6,476 nucleotides of DNA, from the NCBI GenBank assembly GCA_013214365.1, contig JABSPI010000248.1, positions 1-6,476 on the forward strand, written 5' to 3'. A model generated the notes under the pieces. The model saw nothing but the letters and a program-made list of their open reading frames with translations. It was not told where the DNA came from and searched no databases. How positions within the stretch are numbered: the first letter of the stretch is position 1; the number at the start of each line of letters is the position of its first letter. A program made the translations under genes and the position numbers. This document shows, piece by piece, positions 4,558-6,476 of the stretch. Source of the DNA: Erythrobacter sp. Its GTDB lineage: Bacteria; Pseudomonadota; Alphaproteobacteria; Sphingomonadales; Sphingomonadaceae.

Positions 4558-6452
4558 GCCCGGCCACCGACACCGCCACCCGCAAGGGGGTCGTCTTCCG
4601 CTCGGTCGACAGCCAGCCCAAGGCGCTGTCCGTGCCGGTGTCGCCGCTGCGCGCGCCGGCCTTGTTGTTGACCTTTGCGCTGCTCTCGCTGGTGCAATTG
4701 TGGCTGTTTCAAACCGGCTTGTATGACATGATCCTGCCGCATGACGATTATGTCTTTGCGCCCTATACTGGCGAACATTCGATCGCGATCCGCACCTATA
4801 TCATCTCGTTTTTCATCTCCTTTGCGATCTATGGTTCGGGCAGTGCGTTTGCGCGGTTCAAATTTGCCTTTGATCTGGTGCTGCGGTTTCTCGCGATTTG
4901 CGCGGTGCTCGACATCATCAATTGGCGGTTTTTCGAATTTGTCGGCGAAGCCTACCCGCTCACCGTGGTGCAGATCATTGCCGGCCTCATCGGGTTTGGC
5001 CTGTTTTCGGCCACTTTGCTCGATCGCGGCGCGATGCCCGATGCGGTGCCGGTCAAAATCGGTGATCAACAAAACCTGCGCATGATCTTGCGCTTTATCG
5101 CGGTGGCGGTGATTGCCGGATCGCTTGCGGCCTATGTCGGATCGCTCGAAAGCCCGGTGGTGCGCGACCTGCGCGAGCTGACTTTGCTGGGCGGGATTGG
5201 GCCGGGGGTCTTGTTGTTTTTGCCGGCCTTTTTCCTGCTGCTCTACTTGATCGGCGTGGTCGAACGGATTTTGTCAGCGGCCAAGGATTTCTCCGCCCCG
5301 ATCAGCATCATCGTGCCCGCCTTTAACGAAGCGCATATTATCGCTGAAACCATCGATCACATCGCTGAGGCGGCGCGCGCCTATGATGCGCCGGTTGAGC
5401 TGTTGATCATCGACAACAATTCCGCCGACCGCACCGCGGCAATCGCACAGGCGACATTGGAGGCCACGCCGTGGGTGGAGGGCCGGGTGATCAAGGTCGC
5501 GCGGCCGGGCAAGGCGCACGCGCTCAACCGCGCCGTGGCCGAGGCGCGCCATGATTTCATCTTGCGCATCGATGCCGACACGCAAATCGGGGCGGACAAT
5601 ATCAAACTGGCGATCCAGAATTTTCACGACCCCCATGTGGGCGTGGTCGGCGGCATTGCGATACCGCCGGGCGGCGGGCCGTTTGACCGTGCGCGGCTGG
5701 TCGAGGTTTTGCTCAAACATGGCTATTACGCGCCGGCATTATCGGCCTTTTGGGGATTGATCGGGGTGCCGGGCATGTTTGCGATGTACCGCGCCGATGC
5801 GCTGCGCCAAGCGGGCGAATTTGCCACCGGCATGAATGGCGAGGACACCGATATGTCGCTGCGCATTTCGGAAATCGGATATCGCGCCATGGTCGATCAA
5901 CGGGTCCGCTATGTCTCCGAAGTGCCCGCCAGCTTTGCCCATATGCGCGAACAACGCATGCGCTGGTTCCGCTCGGTCTATCATGTCTCGGCGCGGGCAA
6001 AGGATGCGTTGGTGTCGCGCAATATGAGCGTGCGCGGCAAATTGGTCCTGCCCTATATGCTGCTCAATTCGGCGCGGCGCGCAATGATGGTGCCGATCCT
6101 GATTTTTGGCCTGTTCCAATTGTTGATCGGGGCCGGCGACACCAATGCGCTGGTGTGGCAATCGATCATTGCGGTTCTGGTCGGCGCGCCGGCTTTGGTG
6201 GCGATTGCCGCGATCCTTATCAACCGGGAATGGGGCGCGCTGTTGGCGATGCCCGAATATCTCGCCTTTCGCGCGCTTCGGGCGTGGTACACGCTGGAAT
6301 CGGTGCTCTCGATCCGCATCCGCCGGTCGAGCGAACGGCGCAGGCACCCCGACATGGCCACGCCGCCCCGACCAACCGGGCCAACCGGGCCAACCGGGCC
6401 AAGCCAGCGGCCCGCCTCTCCCTCCCCCGGCCCCGCAGGTCAAGTCCTATGA
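4554..6452 (+). CDS. Membrane-embedded family 2 glycosyltransferase, putative polysaccharide synthase
   Basis: This 632-residue inner-membrane enzyme is predicted to transfer sugars from a nucleotide donor to a growing chain on the cytoplasmic side. About six hydrophobic segments precede the catalytic domain (approx. 36-54, 81-98, 105-123, 137-156, 178-196, 213-237). The GT-A domain follows, with IIVPAFNEA (252-260), Asp287 in IIDNNS, DAD (340-342), GEDTDM (429-434) and QRMRW (467-471). This D, DxD, ED, QxxRW set is typical of processive synthases such as BcsA, NodC and HasA. At least two more membrane segments follow (approx. 510-527 and 534-556). No PilZ domain (RxxxR with DxSxxG) or FxVTxKG gating loop is apparent. 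The tail carries a PTG triplet repeat (607-615). The start is set by the ATGA overlap with the BcsB-like gene; no clear SD is seen, so translation is probably coupled. The sugar and linkage cannot be read from sequence. Confidence 0.88.
   Translation: MSPATDTATRKGVVFRSVDSQPKALSVPVSPLRAPALLLTFALLSLVQLWLFQTGLYDMILPHDDYVFAPYTGEHSIAIRTYIISFFISFAIYGSGSAFARFKFAFDLVLRFLAICAVLDIINWRFFEFVGEAYPLTVVQIIAGLIGFGLFSATLLDRGAMPDAVPVKIGDQQNLRMILRFIAVAVIAGSLAAYVGSLESPVVRDLRELTLLGGIGPGVLLFLPAFFLLLYLIGVVERILSAAKDFSAPISIIVPAFNEAHIIAETIDHIAEAARAYDAPVELLIIDNNSADRTAAIAQATLEATPWVEGRVIKVARPGKAHALNRAVAEARHDFILRIDADTQIGADNIKLAIQNFHDPHVGVVGGIAIPPGGGPFDRARLVEVLLKHGYYAPALSAFWGLIGVPGMFAMYRADALRQAGEFATGMNGEDTDMSLRISEIGYRAMVDQRVRYVSEVPASFAHMREQRMRWFRSVYHVSARAKDALVSRNMSVRGKLVLPYMLLNSARRAMMVPILIFGLFQLLIGAGDTNALVWQSIIAVLVGAPALVAIAAILINREWGALLAMPEYLAFRALRAWYTLESVLSIRIRRSSERRRHPDMATPPRPTGPTGPTGPSQRPASPSPGPAGQVL
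6372..6402 (+). repeat. 9-bp tandem repeat (CCAACCGGG), about 3.4 copies, in the GT2 3' end
   Basis: Three perfect units occupy 6372-6380, 6381-6389 and 6390-6398, then a partial CCAA. In frame they encode Pro-Thr-Gly three times, a collagen-like Gly-X-Y pattern in the disordered C-terminal tail. Copy-number change would keep the reading frame. Confidence 0.9.
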
Positions 6453-6476
6453 TCGCGTCTCCCATGACAAAACCCA
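6449..6476 (+). CDS. Possible start of a downstream gene (partial, runs off right edge)
   Basis: An ATG at 6449 overlaps the GT2 stop codon as ATGA, exactly as the GT2 start overlaps the BcsB-like stop. The frame stays open to the window edge and reads MIASPMTKP. A weak SD-like AGGT lies at 6437-6440, 8 nt upstream. An alternative in-frame ATG is at 6464. Only nine codons are visible, so no function can be suggested; the coupling implies a fourth gene of the same operon. Confidence 0.45.

Noticed and set aside
5990..6060. MSVRGK (491-496 of the GT2) as a version of the BcsA FxVTxKG gating loop
   Set aside because: It lies about 20 residues after QRMRW, whereas the BcsA gating loop is over 100 residues after QxxRW, and the key Thr/Lys pattern does not match.
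4527..6465. Minus-strand open frames opposite the GT2 gene (for example 4527-5072 and 5739-6443)
   Set aside because: The GT2 frame has membrane segments and all catalytic motifs; the antisense products are charged, low-quality sequence with no recognisable fold.
1..6476. CRISPR array, tRNA or rRNA genes, insertion sequence, prophage or attachment sites
   Set aside because: No regularly spaced direct repeats, transposase motifs, terminal inverted repeats, tRNA-like cloverleaf or rRNA sequence was seen on either strand.

Overview
The window looks like a chromosomal piece from a moderately GC-rich Gram-negative bacterium, most likely an alphaproteobacterium of the sphingomonad/erythrobacter type. 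That placement is an inference from base composition, codon choice and gene content; no rRNA or other taxonomic marker is present. It carries a compact locus for making, exporting and trimming an unidentified extracellular polysaccharide.

Layout: (1) Positions 3-224 are the 3' end of an unrecognised plus-strand gene that enters from the left. (2) Positions 221-272 hold a 17-bp tandem duplication and a possible weak bidirectional terminator between convergent genes. (3) Positions 272-1387, minus strand, encode a Tat-exported family GH10 glycoside hydrolase (endo-1,4-beta-xylanase fold). (4) Positions 1388-1582 are an AT-rich divergent intergenic region with a TATAAT box, two short inverted repeats and a 9-bp direct repeat. 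(5) Positions 1583-6452, plus strand, are a tight operon of three genes: an SQD1/SqdB-like UDP-sulfoquinovose synthase family enzyme (GTG start), a short BcsB-like periplasmic protein, and a membrane-embedded GT2 glycosyltransferase with the D, DxD, ED, QxxRW signature of polysaccharide synthases. (6) A further gene probably starts at 6449 through another ATGA overlap and runs off the right edge.

Proposed joint role (inference): the SQD1-like enzyme supplies a modified, possibly sulfonated, nucleotide sugar. The GT2 polymerises sugar at the inner membrane and threads the chain outward. The BcsB-like protein guides the chain in the periplasm. The divergently transcribed GH10 enzyme trims or releases it, the job done by the BcsZ endoglucanase in cellulose operons. 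The layout resembles a cellulose operon, but no PilZ domain is visible in the synthase and no classical GH8 BcsZ is visible in the window. The SQD1-like enzyme and the altered GH10 active site suggest the product is not plain cellulose.
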